A stretch of DNA of 64,000 bases, taken from the NCBI RefSeq assembly GCF_001866645.1, contig NZ_MLYP01000014.1, positions 1 through 64,000 on the forward strand. The letters are read 5' to 3'. The notes under the pieces are model-generated. The model was not told the origin of the DNA. It saw only the letters and a program-made list of their open reading frames with translations, and searched no databases. A program made the translations under genes and the position numbers. This document shows, one piece after another, positions 10,544-19,435 of this stretch. This DNA comes from Streptomyces colonosanans (GTDB taxonomy: Bacteria; Actinomycetota; Actinomycetes; Streptomycetales; Streptomycetaceae). Numbering within the stretch: the first letter of the stretch is position 1; every line of letters starts with the position of its first letter.

Positions 10544-11971
10544 GTGCTAGAGCCCGTGTATCAGGCGGACGTCGTCATCGTGGGGGCCGGACTCGCCGGC
10601 CTCGCGGCGGCCCACCAGCTGACCAGCGCAGGAGTGACGACCGCCGTTGTGGAGGCGGCCCCCTACGCCGGTGGCCGCATGTCGACCGAGAAGGTCGACG
10701 GCTTCCGGCTCGACCGGATCGGGCAACTCCTGTCCACGTCCTATCCCGAACTGCACCTGGCCCCGGGGCTCGACGCGCTCGTCCTGCGTCCCTTCGCCCC
10801 CGGCGTCCTGGTGCACAGCGAGGGGCGCCACCGCCGCGCAGGCGCTGCCCCGGCAAGGGGGGGCGCGGGGAGCGCACGGAGCGCACGGAGCGCACTCAGC
10901 GCTGTACGCGCCCTCGCAAGTGCTCCCCGCGCAATCTCCGCGCCGGGAGTGGGCGCCGGTACGCCGGGGGTCAGGTTGCCCGGGCCGCGGACGGCCCGGT
11001 CGAGGGCGGTGGGGGCGCGGCCGGGTGTCCCGCTCGGCGATGCCGTGGATCAGGCCCGGCTCGGTGCGGCGCTCGCGCGGATCGCCGCCACGCCCGTGGA
11101 ACGGCTGCTGGCCCGGCCCGAGTCGACCGCGCGCCGCGCACTCCCGCTCCGTGGGATTCCCGCCCGTACGGTCGACGGGTTTCTGCGGCCGTTGCTGTCC
11201 GCCCTGCTGTGCGACCCGGAGCTGACCACGTCGAGCCGCTGCGCCGACCTCGCGCTGCACGCCTTCGCGAGCGGCCGGCTGTGTGTACCGGAGGGCGGGG
11301 CGGAGGTCCTTCCGGAGCTGCTGGCGCGAGCACTGCCGCCGGACACGGTGTACACAGGGGTCCGCGCCACCTCCGTCTCCACGACCTCGGTGACCACCGC
11401 CGAGCACGGTGAACTCCGCTGCCATGCCGTCCTGGTGGCCACCGACGCACACGCCGCCGCCGAGCTGCTGCCCGGTCTGCGCGTACCCGACTTCCACCCC
11501 GTCACGGTCGTCCACCACACCATGGACGAGCCGCCGCCGACCGGTGCGTCGCTGCTGCTCGACGCGGACCGCGGCGGCCCGGTGGCCCACACGGCGGTCG
11601 TCAGCCAGGTCGACCCGTCCCGTGCTCCCGCGGGCCGCGCGCTGGTCTCCTCCACGGTCCTCGGCGCGCCCCCGGACGACGTCGACGGCGCCGTACGGGC
11701 CCATCTGGCACGCCTGTACGGCACGTCGACGGCACGCTGGGAGACGCTCGCCGTGCACCACACCGCGCAGGCCGTCCCGGCGATGCGGCCGCCGCACGAT
11801 CTGCGCCGGCCGGTGCGCCTTCTGGCCGGGCTCTATGTGTGCGGCGACCACCGCGACACGAGTACCGTCCAGGGCGCACTGCACTCCGGGCGACGGGCGG
11901 CGGCCGCCGTCCTGAAGGACCTGGGCGCGGGTCCGGTGCACGCCGCGGACCTGATGCCCACGGCGGCCTGA
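10544..11971 (+). CDS. FAD-dependent amine-oxidase-type oxidoreductase
   Basis: 475 residues starting at GTG with AAGGAGGGG seven bases upstream. The dinucleotide-binding motif VVIVGAGLAGLAAAHQL is followed by VVEAAPYAGGRMSTE, as in flavin amine oxidases and phytoene-desaturase-like enzymes. The C-terminal FAD contact is LYVCGDHRDTSTVQGALHSG. Substrate unknown. Residues ~100-165 form a low-complexity Arg/Ala/Ser-rich insert (SARSARSALSAVRALASAP) encoded by a 9-bp tandem repeat and absent from the core fold, so it is probably a surface loop. Confidence 0.85.
   Translation: MLEPVYQADVVIVGAGLAGLAAAHQLTSAGVTTAVVEAAPYAGGRMSTEKVDGFRLDRIGQLLSTSYPELHLAPGLDALVLRPFAPGVLVHSEGRHRRAGAAPARGGAGSARSARSALSAVRALASAPRAISAPGVGAGTPGVRLPGPRTARSRAVGARPGVPLGDAVDQARLGAALARIAATPVERLLARPESTARRALPLRGIPARTVDGFLRPLLSALLCDPELTTSSRCADLALHAFASGRLCVPEGGAEVLPELLARALPPDTVYTGVRATSVSTTSVTTAEHGELRCHAVLVATDAHAAAELLPGLRVPDFHPVTVVHHTMDEPPPTGASLLLDADRGGPVAHTAVVSQVDPSRAPAGRALVSSTVLGAPPDDVDGAVRAHLARLYGTSTARWETLAVHHTAQAVPAMRPPHDLRRPVRLLAGLYVCGDHRDTSTVQGALHSGRRAAAAVLKDLGAGPVHAADLMPTAA
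10869..10895. repeat. 9-bp tandem repeat (3 copies) inside the oxidoreductase gene
   Basis: GGAGCGCAC is repeated three times without a break, in frame. It contributes the Ala-Arg-Ser repeats of the loop and is a likely slippage site. Confidence 0.85.
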
Positions 11972-11978
11972 GGCTCAC

Positions 11979-13490
11979 TCACTGCAGGGCGGCGACCCGG
12001 TCGCGGTACCCGCGCACGGGCGCCGCGTCCCTGTACGGCTCCAGGCGGCGCTCGAAGTCCCGCAGGTACTCCACCGCCCGCACCGACCGCATCTCCGACG
12101 CCTGCCCGGCGGCCTCTGCCGCCAGCTGGCAGGCCTGGTCCAGCTCGCCGAGGCCGAGCCGCGCCGAGGCGAGCACGACCCGGCAGAACAGCCGGCTGCG
12201 GGCGAAGCCGGGCGCGCGCAGCTGCAGCGAGCGCTCGGCGTGCTGGAGCGCGGCCCGGTACTGCTGCAGGTCCCGGTGGCAGTGGCCGAACTCGTCGGCG
12301 AGTTGCGCCTCGTCGAAGAAACGCGCCCAGTACGGGACGTCGTCGCCGGGCCGGGCGGACTCCAGCGCACGCTCGGCCCGCACCAGCGAGGACGTGCACA
12401 AGCGGACTTCGCCGAGCACGCCGTGGCCGCGGGCCTCGACGGCGTGCAGGAGCGCCTGGACGACGGGGGGCGCCGAGGTGCCGGTGCCCTGCTGCGCCAC
12501 GCGGGCCAGTTGCACGGCCTCCCGCCCATGGCCGAGGTAGACGGCCTGCCGGCTCATCGTGACCAGCACATACGCCCCGTACATCCGGTCCCCGGCGGCC
12601 TGTGCGAGCCGCAGCGCCTGGACGAAGTAGCGCTGGGCCAGGCCGTGCGCGGCGATGTCGTACGACGTCCAGCCCGCGAGCCGGGTCAGATCGGCGGCCG
12701 CAGCGAACAGACGGCGGCCCGTCTGCTCGCCGTAGGTGCCGCGCAGCATCGGCTCGGCCTCGTGCTCCAGGTAGCGCACGAGGGCCTGACGGGCGTGACC
12801 GCCGCCGTAGGCGTGGTCGAGGACGCGGAACAGCTCGCCGACCGAGCGCAGGGCGGCGATGTCGCCGCCCGTCACCTTCTGGCCCGGGCCGCGCTCGGAC
12901 TGGCTGCGCTGACGGGATGACGGTCCCCCCTGTTCATGGGGGTACCCCCGCTCGAGCGGAGTCGAGAGTGGGGGAGCAGCCGAGAACTTGGGGGATGCGG
13001 GGCGGCCCTGGGCGGGGACGCGGGGCGCCGCCTCCGTGTGGGCCACCGTGTCGTCGGCCCGGCCGATCAGCCAGTCCCGGCTGGGCACGACGAGCCCGGC
13101 CGGGGTGAACGCGATCTTGCGCAGTTCGGCGTGGCTGCCGGAGTCCTTGCGCCACAGCCCGCCGACGATGTCGACGGCCTCCTCCGGGGTGGCGGCGAAC
13201 TCCAGGCCCGCGTACACCGGGGCGCAGGCGTCGAGCCCGAGGTCCTGCGCGGAGAGCCGGCGTCCGAGCCGCCGCGTGAACACCTCGGCGATGAGCGCGG
13301 GCGTGGTGCCACGCGGCTGCTGTCCGCGCAGCCATCTCGTCACGGACGTCTTGTCGTATCTGAGATCGAGCCCGTGTTCGAGGCCGAGCTGGTCGACGCG
13401 ACGGGCGAGACCTGCGTTGGAGAACCCCGCTTCTGCGATGAGCGTGGCGAGCTGGCGGTTGTGGGGGCGCTGCGCGGGTCGTTCCGTCAT
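11979..13490 (-). CDS. NsdA-like regulatory protein (N-terminal HTH-like domain, C-terminal TPR)
   Basis: 503 residues. The N-terminal ~90 residues (LARRVDQLGLEHGLDLRYDK, SVTRWLRGQQPR, FTRRLGRRLSAQDLGLD) look like the DNA-binding-like region of Streptomyces NsdA-type developmental regulators. The C-terminal ~280 residues are tetratricopeptide-like helices (QALRLAQAAGDRMYGAYVLV, GREAVQLARVAQQG, AALQHAERSLQL). NsdA itself represses sporulation and antibiotic production; equivalence here is not proven. The linker near residues 165-195 contains an in-frame GC-rich palindromic element (PPLSTPLERGYPHEQGGPSS), an insertion rather than conserved sequence. It is divergent from lipB, with a large hairpin just upstream of the start. 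Confidence 0.75.
   Translation of the reverse strand: MTERPAQRPHNRQLATLIAEAGFSNAGLARRVDQLGLEHGLDLRYDKTSVTRWLRGQQPRGTTPALIAEVFTRRLGRRLSAQDLGLDACAPVYAGLEFAATPEEAVDIVGGLWRKDSGSHAELRKIAFTPAGLVVPSRDWLIGRADDTVAHTEAAPRVPAQGRPASPKFSAAPPLSTPLERGYPHEQGGPSSRQRSQSERGPGQKVTGGDIAALRSVGELFRVLDHAYGGGHARQALVRYLEHEAEPMLRGTYGEQTGRRLFAAAADLTRLAGWTSYDIAAHGLAQRYFVQALRLAQAAGDRMYGAYVLVTMSRQAVYLGHGREAVQLARVAQQGTGTSAPPVVQALLHAVEARGHGVLGEVRLCTSSLVRAERALESARPGDDVPYWARFFDEAQLADEFGHCHRDLQQYRAALQHAERSLQLRAPGFARSRLFCRVVLASARLGLGELDQACQLAAEAAGQASEMRSVRAVEYLRDFERRLEPYRDAAPVRGYRDRVAALQ
12938..12976. repeat. Palindromic interspersed element, copy inside the NsdA-like gene
   Basis: This 39-bp unit starts with the perfect palindrome GGGGGTACCCCC, contains the palindrome CCGCTCGAGCGG and ends GTGGGGGAG. 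It matches the unit at 49311-49349 at 37 of 39 positions. In the coding frame it adds 13 codons without disrupting the gene. Related sequence continues to about 12996 on the right (CAGCCGAGAACTTGGGGGAT). Confidence 0.88.
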
Positions 13491-13524
13491 CTGCGGTGCG
13501 GTCTCCTGCCTTTCGGGCCTCCGT

Positions 13525-13566
13525 GGCGGTCTCGGGGAGGGGCAGGTGCCTCCCCCCGAGACCGCC
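13525..13566. other. Large hairpin in the NsdA-like/lipB intergenic region
   Basis: GGCGGTCTCGGGGAGG pairs with CCTCCCC-CC-GAGACCGCC across an 8-nt loop (16 bp with a 2-nt bulge). It lies 35 bases upstream of the NsdA-like start, too close to be a terminator of another gene. It may lie in that gene's leader. The remaining 13567-13789 is the lipB promoter region, with no further gene seen. Confidence 0.6.
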
Positions 13567-13789
13567 GCGGTACCCGGATCGCCTGCGAACAGCCCTTATG
13601 GCCTCATGGACGGCGCGAATGTAGCGGAGAGTGAGCAACGGGTCGCAGGCTTCCGCATCCATTCATCCGATCGTGTGAGGATTAGCCGTCTGGCTGACGG
13701 GCGCGACCGGAATACCGTTGCCCCGAGGGGACGTACAGTGGCGTAGGCGCCTTTCGCGCCTTACGAAGCTTCTGAGGGAGGCGCTTGCC

Positions 13790-14587
13790 GTGGGTGAGTT
13801 CCGGTTCGTCCGTATGGGGTTCGGGGCCGAGGCCGTCGAGTACCAGCAGGCCTGGGACGAGCAGCGCCGGGTGCACGCCGCCCGTTTCGCGGACGAGATC
13901 CCCGACACCTGCCTGCTCCTGGAGCACCCCCCGGTCTACACGGCGGGCCGGCGCACGACGGACGACGAGCGTCCCCTGGACGGCACCCCGGTGATCGACG
14001 TGGACCGCGGCGGCAAGATCACCTGGCACGGTCCCGGCCAGTTGGTCGGCTACCCCATCCAGAAGCTCCCGCGCCCGGTCGACGTCGTCGCCCATGTACG
14101 CCGCCTCGAGGAGGCCCTGATCCGCACCTGCGCGGAGTTCGGCCTGGAGACGACGCGCGTGGAGGGCCGCAGTGGCGTCTGGGTGCTCGGGGACCCGGTG
14201 GAGCAGCGCCCCTCGCTGGGCGGCCTCTCCCTGGACTTCGACCCGCGGCTGCAGGACGAGGAGTTCGACCCGCGGCTGAACGGTCCGGAGTACGCCCCCT
14301 CCAACGCCGGCCAGCGCCGCGAGGACCGCAAGATCGCGGCGATCGGCATCCGTGTCGCAAAGGGCGTCACGATGCACGGCTTCGCGCTGAACGTGAACCC
14401 GGACAACGCCTGGTTCGACCGGATCATCCCGTGCGGGATCCGGGACGCGGGCGTCACATCGCTCGCCAATGAACTGGGACGCGATGTGACGATCGCGGAG
14501 GTGCTGCCGCTGGCGGAACGGCATCTGCGGGACATCCTGGAGAACGCCGAGCTGAAGCCGCGGGAGACCGAGAAGGCGTCCGCGTAA
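13790..14587 (+). CDS. lipB: Lipoyl(octanoyl) transferase
   Basis: 265 residues. LipB moves octanoate from octanoyl-ACP onto the lipoyl domains of E2 and GcvH proteins. The family signatures are [37 protein letters not shown] (catalytic Lys) and [14 protein letters not shown] (acyl-accepting Cys). The GTG start follows GGGAGG by about eight bases; the open frame further upstream lacks these signals. It forms a pair with lipA 139 bases downstream and serves the dehydrogenase complexes encoded at the left end of the window. Confidence 0.96.
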   Translation: MGEFRFVRMGFGAEAVEYQQAWDEQRRVHAARFADEIPDTCLLLEHPPVYTAGRRTTDDERPLDGTPVIDVDRGGKITWHGPGQLVGYPIQKLPRPVDVVAHVRRLEEALIRTCAEFGLETTRVEGRSGVWVLGDPVEQRPSLGGLSLDFDPRLQDEEFDPRLNGPEYAPSNAGQRREDRKIAAIGIRVAKGVTMHGFALNVNPDNAWFDRIIPCGIRDAGVTSLANELGRDVTIAEVLPLAERHLRDILENAELKPRETEKASA

Positions 14588-14726
14588 CGGCGACGCTCAC
14601 CATGGCCGCAGGCGGTCGGCACCGAGGAATGCGCCCCCGCCTTCGACGGTTGCCCGCACGCCGGGCCGAGAATTGCCCGGGCGTACCCTGGTGTACGCCG
14701 ACGAATCGAAGCTACAGGGAGCCGAC

Positions 14727-15704
14727 GTGTCCGCAGTCGCACCCGACGGACGCAAGATGCTGCGCCTGGAGGTCCGCAACAGCCAGACCCCCATCGAGCG
14801 CAAGCCCGAGTGGATCAAGACCCGGGCGAAAATGGGTCCCGAGTACACCAAGATGCAGAACCTCGTGAAGAGCGAGGGCCTGCACACGGTCTGCCAGGAA
14901 GCCGGCTGCCCGAACATCTATGAGTGCTGGGAGGACCGCGAGGCCACCTTCCTCATCGGCGGCGACCAGTGCACCCGCCGCTGCGACTTCTGCCAGATCG
15001 ACACCGGCAAGCCCGAGGCGCTCGACCGCGACGAGCCCCGTCGCGTGGGCGAGTCCGTGGTCACCATGGACCTGAACTACGCCACGATCACCGGTGTCGC
15101 GCGGGACGACCTGGAGGACGGCGGAGCCTGGCTGTACGCCGAGACCGTCCGGCAGATCCACCGGCAGACCGCCGGCCGCGAGGGCGGGCACACCAAGGTC
15201 GAGCTCCTCGCCCCCGACTTCAACGCGATCCCCGAGCAGCTCGAAGAGGTCTTCTCCGCCCGGCCCGAGGTCTTCGCGCACAACGTCGAGACCGTCCCGC
15301 GGATCTTCAAGCGCATCCGCCCCGGCTTCCGTTACGAGCGCTCGCTCAAGGTCATCACCGCGGCCCGTGACTACGGCCTGGTGACCAAGTCGAACCTGAT
15401 CCTCGGCATGGGCGAGACCCGCGAGGAGGTCGTGGAGGCGCTGCGTCAGCTGCACGACGCGGGCTGCGAGCTGATCACCATCACGCAGTACCTGCGCCCG
15501 AGCGTCCGCCACCACCCCGTGGAGCGCTGGGTCAAGCCGCAGGAGTTCGTGGAGCTGAAGGAGGAGGCCGAGCAGATCGGCTTCTCGGGCGTCATGTCCG
15601 GCCCGCTGGTGCGCTCCTCGTACCGCGCCGGGCGCCTGTACCGGATGGCCATGGAACAGCGGCAGTCGACCGCTGCGCAGGACGTCGCCCCACAGGACGC
15701 CTGA
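14727..15704 (+). CDS. lipA: Lipoyl synthase (radical SAM)
   Basis: 325 residues. It inserts the two sulfurs into protein-bound octanoyl groups. Both iron-sulfur sites are visible: the auxiliary cluster [13 protein letters not shown] and the radical-SAM cluster CTRRCDFC. The closing [12 protein letters not shown] holds the conserved Arg-Ser-Ser auxiliary-cluster ligand motif. GTG at 14727 with CAGGGAG upstream is chosen over a start 54 bases earlier that lacks a ribosome site. Confidence 0.97.
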   Translation: MSAVAPDGRKMLRLEVRNSQTPIERKPEWIKTRAKMGPEYTKMQNLVKSEGLHTVCQEAGCPNIYECWEDREATFLIGGDQCTRRCDFCQIDTGKPEALDRDEPRRVGESVVTMDLNYATITGVARDDLEDGGAWLYAETVRQIHRQTAGREGGHTKVELLAPDFNAIPEQLEEVFSARPEVFAHNVETVPRIFKRIRPGFRYERSLKVITAARDYGLVTKSNLILGMGETREEVVEALRQLHDAGCELITITQYLRPSVRHHPVERWVKPQEFVELKEEAEQIGFSGVMSGPLVRSSYRAGRLYRMAMEQRQSTAAQDVAPQDA

Positions 15705-15745
15705 CCCGCTTCCACCCTCGTGGCACCCCGTGCCACTTCGGAGCG

Positions 15746-15761
15746 TGTGAATCCGCTCACA
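15746..15761. promoter_or_regulatory. Crp-like site
   Basis: TGTGA-ATCCGC-TCACA matches the Crp/Fnr consensus half-sites with the canonical N6 spacer. It lies 41 bases after the lipA stop and ahead of the lipA terminator, 214 bases upstream of the next start. Streptomyces have a Crp protein; occupancy here is unproven. Confidence 0.45.
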
Positions 15762-15790
15762 AGCGATTACCGGCCAGTAGTGGCCGATTG

Positions 15791-15848
15791 CCGCGGCCCC
15801 GACCGTCCCCGCAGTTGAGGGATGCCGTCGGGGCCGCGGTGGGCTTTT
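15791..15848 (+). terminator. lipA terminator
   Basis: A perfect 13-bp stem (CCGCGGCCCCGAC, 15791-15803, with 15827-15839) and a 23-nt loop are followed by TGGGCTTTT. A smaller hairpin GTGGCAC-CCC-GTGCCAC lies closer to the stop, at about 15720. Confidence 0.82.
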
Positions 15849-15878
15849 CACGCCGCGCATCAAGGGTTCATAGGTGTT

Positions 15879-15892
15879 TGACCGGTCGGTCA
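15879..15892. promoter_or_regulatory. Inverted repeat upstream of the small gene at 15975
   Basis: TGACCG-GT-CGGTCA is a perfect 6-2-6 inverted repeat 83 bases upstream of the start. TetR-type operators often look like this, but the binder is unknown. Confidence 0.45.
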
Positions 15893-15974
15893 CGCCCTGG
15901 TAACACCGAACAGTGAGCCTGGTCGTATGAACAGTCCTGGCCCAGAGCCGCCAACCCGAAGGGGGACCCCTGTC

Positions 15975-16172
15975 ATGCAGGCCACGCCCGTTCGAGCCAC
16001 CGCGATCCCGTCGTTCACCGATGCACTCCGTGCCATCGAGTCGCTGCTCATGAGCGGCGGTCAGCGGACCGCCCGCCAGAACGCCTGGACCTCCGTCCTG
16101 GAGGACCGCCGCCGCGCCAAGGACCGGGTCGAGGCGCAGCGCGTGCTCGACGCCGCCGCGTCGCGCTCGTAG
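15975..16172 (+). CDS. Small conserved-looking hypothetical protein
   Basis: 65 residues with the Arg/Ala-rich helical sequence FTDALRAIESLLMSGGQRTA and no membrane segment. GGGGG seven to twelve bases before ATG 15975 decides the start; an in-frame ATG at 15927 would add 16 residues without a ribosome site. Function unknown. GC3 bias and the strong SD support a real gene. It stands alone between the lipA terminator and the DUF4191 gene. Confidence 0.65.
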   Translation: MQATPVRATAIPSFTDALRAIESLLMSGGQRTARQNAWTSVLEDRRRAKDRVEAQRVLDAAASRS

Positions 16173-16321
16173 CCACCGCTCGCTTCCCCACCGACCGCCT
16201 CCCTCCCCGGCACGCACCCCCTCCCGCGCCCGCTCGCCGCGTCGACGTCGCCCTTCCCCGTCCGCGCCCAGATCCGGCACTGCCGTCGTAGCCGCTTGCC
16301 GGGCCACGTAGACTTCGAGGC

Positions 16322-17023
16322 ATGGCGAGGAAGGAAACGGCAGCGGACGCTGCCAACGCGGGGCGACTCAAGCAGATCGCCCTGACCTACAAGATGACCC
16401 GCAAGGCCGACCCGAAGATCGGTCTTGTACTCGCGGCTGTCGGAATCATCACCTTCGGTGTCTTCCTCGCGATCGGTTTCTTGATCGGTCACCCCATCTA
16501 TCTCGGCATTCTCGGCTTCCTGCTCGCCTTCCTCGCGACGGCGATCGTCTTCGGACGCCGGGCCGAGCGCGCCGCCTTCGGGCAGATGGAGGGCCAGCCC
16601 GGCGCCGCCGCCGCGGTCCTGGACAACATCGGGCGCGGCTGGACCACCACACCGGCCGTCGCCATGAACCGCAGCCAGGACGTGGTGCACCGCGCCGTCG
16701 GCAAGGCCGGCATCGTGCTGGTCGCCGAGGGCAACCCGAACCGGGTCAAGAGCCTGCTGGCCGCCGAGAAGAAGAAGATGGCGCGCATCGTCGCGGACGT
16801 GCCGGTGCACGACGTGGTCGTCGGCAAGGGCGAGGGCCTGGTCGAGCTGAAGAAGCTCCGTACGACGATGCTGAAGTTCCCCCGAGTGCTGTCCGGTCCG
16901 CAGGTGACCGCGACCACCGACCGGTTGCGTGCGATGGGCGACCTGATGAGCAACATGCCGCTGCCGAAGGGGCCGCTTCCCAAGGGGATGCGGATGCCGC
17001 GGGGTGGCCCGAAGGGCCGGTAG
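16322..17023 (+). CDS. DUF4191 family integral membrane protein
   Basis: 233 residues. Two adjacent transmembrane helices lie at about residues 38-85 (LVLAAVGIITFGVFLAIGFL, then YLGILGFLLAFLATAIVFG). A soluble domain follows that includes VHRAVGKAGIVLVAEGNPNR and AAEKKKMARIVADVPVHDVV, and the protein has a basic tail rich in Pro/Gly/Lys. This is the actinobacterial DUF4191 pattern; the function is unknown. TAGACT ends seven bases before the ATG and there is no SD, so the mRNA is probably leaderless. It is convergent with the RDD gene across a strong terminator. Confidence 0.85.
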   Translation: MARKETAADAANAGRLKQIALTYKMTRKADPKIGLVLAAVGIITFGVFLAIGFLIGHPIYLGILGFLLAFLATAIVFGRRAERAAFGQMEGQPGAAAAVLDNIGRGWTTTPAVAMNRSQDVVHRAVGKAGIVLVAEGNPNRVKSLLAAEKKKMARIVADVPVHDVVVGKGEGLVELKKLRTTMLKFPRVLSGPQVTATTDRLRAMGDLMSNMPLPKGPLPKGMRMPRGGPKGR

Positions 17024-17040
17024 ACCCACTGACCGACAGA

Positions 17041-17090
17041 CGCCGATGGGCCGTCCGGGAATCCGAGGATTCCGGGAGGGCCCATCGGCG
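17041..17090. terminator. Bidirectional terminator between DUF4191 and RDD genes
   Basis: A 24-bp inverted repeat (CGCCGATGGGCC... with ...GGCCCATCGGCG) with two mismatches and a 2-nt loop, placed between convergent genes. Confidence 0.88.
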
Positions 17091-17145
17091 TATCGGCGTC
17101 AGGACCGGCGAATCAGGACCGGCGTACCGGCCTCGGGGCGCGGCC

Positions 17146-17613
17146 TCAGATCCGGATCTCGACCGTGCCGGCCAGACGGTCGTGCAGGCCCCTGCCGTCG
17201 CGGTCCCAGATCAGTGCCGGGAGCGCGAGGAACAGCAGGACCGTGCGCAGCAGGGCGCGCAGCGGGTTGACGCGGCCGGTGTTCAGGGCGACCACCCTCA
17301 GGCCGAAGAGCCGCTTGCCCGGGGTGAACCCGACGGACCCGACGGTGAGCACGATCAGCGCGAAGAGGATGAGCGGCGCCCAGACCTGAGCCGCCTGGTT
17401 GTAGCTGTCGGCGATCAGGCCGTATGCGATCAAGAGGCACAGGCCCCAGTCCACGGCGAGGGCACCGAGGCGCCGGCCGGGGCGGGCGATCGAGCCCGGG
17501 CCTTCCTCCGGCAGACCGAGTTGCTGACCCCGATATCCGAGGTCCGCGCCGGCTTCTTCCATGGCCGCGCGGGGACCGGAGAGCCACGATCCGACTGCTT
17601 GCCTGTTATCCAC
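17146..17613 (-). CDS. RDD family membrane protein
   Basis: 155 residues. The RDD pattern is present: ARPGRRLGALAVDWGLCLLI, GFTPGKRLFGLRVVALN and WDRDGRGLHDRLAGTVEI, spread over three hydrophobic segments. Some RDD proteins act as transporters; this one is unassigned. The GTG start has TACCGT six bases upstream and no SD, suggesting a leaderless mRNA. It is divergent from glnA, with the GlnR box in between. Confidence 0.85.
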   Translation of the reverse strand: MDNRQAVGSWLSGPRAAMEEAGADLGYRGQQLGLPEEGPGSIARPGRRLGALAVDWGLCLLIAYGLIADSYNQAAQVWAPLILFALIVLTVGSVGFTPGKRLFGLRVVALNTGRVNPLRALLRTVLLFLALPALIWDRDGRGLHDRLAGTVEIRI

Positions 17614-17674
17614 CCGTCCACGGTACTGCCCCCGAATGGGCAGGCATGCGGGTGGGTCGCGAGGGGCGGGCTGG

Positions 17675-17712
17675 TTAACCTGAGAGAAACAAATGGGTCA
17701 CGCTGGAGAAAT
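17675..17712 (+). promoter_or_regulatory. GlnR box of glnA
   Basis: The four half-sites TTAAC, GAAAC, GTCAC and GAAAT are separated by exactly six bases each, as in the Streptomyces GlnR consensus gTnAc-n6-GaAAc repeated. A TATCGT -10-like hexamer follows at 17723-17728. GlnR would couple glnA transcription to nitrogen supply. Confidence 0.85.
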
Positions 17713-17810
17713 CCCCCATCCCTATCGTCGGGCCCAGCGTGTGCCACCGCCCTGGCCGCACGAACGAACTACCAACCCGGCCGTTCACGACCGGGAGTAG
17801 GAGGAGCCGG

Positions 17811-19220
17811 ATGTTCCAGAACGCCGACGAGGCCAAGAAGTTCATCGCGGACGAGGACGTCAAGTTCATCGATGTCCGCTTCTGCGACCTGCCGGGCGTG
17901 ATGCAGCACTTCACGGTGCCGGTAGAGGCGTTCGACCCGGACGAAGAGCTCGCCTTCGACGGATCCTCGATCCGTGGCTTCCAGGCCATTCACGAGTCTG
18001 ACATGGCACTGCGCGCGGACCTGTCGACCTCCCGGGTCGACCCCTTCCGCCGCGACAAGACACTGAACATCAACTTCTTCATCCACGACCCGATCACCGG
18101 CGAGCAGTACTCCCGTGACCCGCGGAACGTGGCGAAGAAGGCCGAGGACTACCTCGCCTCCACCGGTATCGCCGACACCGCGTACTTCGGCCCCGAGGCC
18201 GAGTTCTACGTCTTCGACAGTGTCCGGTTCAAGACCGCCGAGAACGAGTCCTTCTACCACATCGACTCCGAGGCCGGCGCCTGGAACACCGGCGCACTGG
18301 AGGACAACCGCGGTTACAAGGTCCGCTACAAGGGCGGCTACTTCCCGGTCCCGCCCGTCGACCACTTCGCCGACCTGCGCGCGGAGATCTCCCTGGAGCT
18401 GGACCGGGCGGGCCTGAAGGTCGAGCGCCAGCACCACGAGGTGGGCACCGCCGGCCAGGCCGAGATCAACTACAAGTTCAACACGCTGCTCGCCGCCGCC
18501 GACGACCTCCAGCTCTTCAAGTACATCGTGAAGAACGTCGCCTGGCGCAACGGCAAGACGGCGACCTTCATGCCGAAGCCGATCTTCGGTGACAACGGCT
18601 CGGGCATGCATGTGCACCAGTCGCTGTGGAGCAACGGCGACCCGCTGTTCTACGACGAGGCCGGCTATGCGGGCCTGTCGGACACCGCCCGCTACTACAT
18701 CGGCGGCATCCTCAGGCACGCCCCGTCGCTGCTGGCCTTCACCAACCCGACGGTGAACTCCTACCACCGGCTGGTGCCGGGCTTCGAGGCCCCCGTGAAC
18801 CTGGTGTACTCGCAGCGCAACCGCTCCGCCGCGATGCGTATCCCGATCACCGGCTCCAACCCGAAGGCCAAGCGCGTGGAGTTCCGCGCCCCGGACGCCT
18901 CCGGCAACCCGTACCTGGCCTTCGCGGCGCTTCTGCTGGCCGGCCTGGACGGCATCAAGAACAAGATCGAGCCGGCCGAGCCGATCGACAAGGACCTCTA
19001 CGAGCTGGCCCCCGAGGAGCACGCCAACGTCGCGCAGGTCCCGACCTCCCTCGAGGCCGTCCTCGACCGCCTGGAGGCCGACCACGATTTCCTCCTCCAG
19101 GGCGACGTGTTCACGCCCGACCTGATCGAGACGTGGATCGACTTCAAGCGCACCAACGAGATCGCACCGCTGCAGCTGCGTCCGCACCCGCACGAGTTCG
19201 AGCTCTACTTCGACGTGTGA
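17811..19220 (+). CDS. glnA: Glutamine synthetase type I
   Basis: 469 residues, the standard GSI length. It condenses glutamate and ammonia with ATP as a dodecamer. Visible motifs are [39 protein letters not shown] and [15 protein letters not shown]. The adenylylation Tyr397 is present in [11 protein letters not shown], so activity can be switched by GlnE encoded at 50.5-53.5 kb. The start is set by TAGGAGGAG upstream of ATG 17811. Transcription is expected to depend on the GlnR box upstream. Confidence 0.98.
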   Translation: MFQNADEAKKFIADEDVKFIDVRFCDLPGVMQHFTVPVEAFDPDEELAFDGSSIRGFQAIHESDMALRADLSTSRVDPFRRDKTLNINFFIHDPITGEQYSRDPRNVAKKAEDYLASTGIADTAYFGPEAEFYVFDSVRFKTAENESFYHIDSEAGAWNTGALEDNRGYKVRYKGGYFPVPPVDHFADLRAEISLELDRAGLKVERQHHEVGTAGQAEINYKFNTLLAAADDLQLFKYIVKNVAWRNGKTATFMPKPIFGDNGSGMHVHQSLWSNGDPLFYDEAGYAGLSDTARYYIGGILRHAPSLLAFTNPTVNSYHRLVPGFEAPVNLVYSQRNRSAAMRIPITGSNPKAKRVEFRAPDASGNPYLAFAALLLAGLDGIKNKIEPAEPIDKDLYELAPEEHANVAQVPTSLEAVLDRLEADHDFLLQGDVFTPDLIETWIDFKRTNEIAPLQLRPHPHEFELYFDV

Positions 19221-19244
19221 GTCGACCGGTCCCGTAGCTCTGCC

Positions 19245-19297
19245 ACGGAGCCCCGTCCCCGCCCCCGGGTGGTGACGGGGCTCCGTCGTCTCCTTTC
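19245..19297 (+). terminator. glnA terminator
   Basis: A perfect 13-bp stem (ACGGAGCCCCGTC with GACGGGGCTCCGT) and a 16-nt loop are followed by a pyrimidine-rich tail CGTCTCCTTTCCTC. Confidence 0.82.
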
Positions 19298-19435
19298 CTC
19301 TCTTCCTCGCAGCTCCTTCGCGAGGGACTCTTTGCCCGCCGTGGAGCCGTTCCCGACCGGTTCATGGGCGGAGCCGGGCGCACAATGGAGTCTGGGACGA
19401 GTGCCTTGGCCATGGGTGCTGCGGGGTGATGCAGG

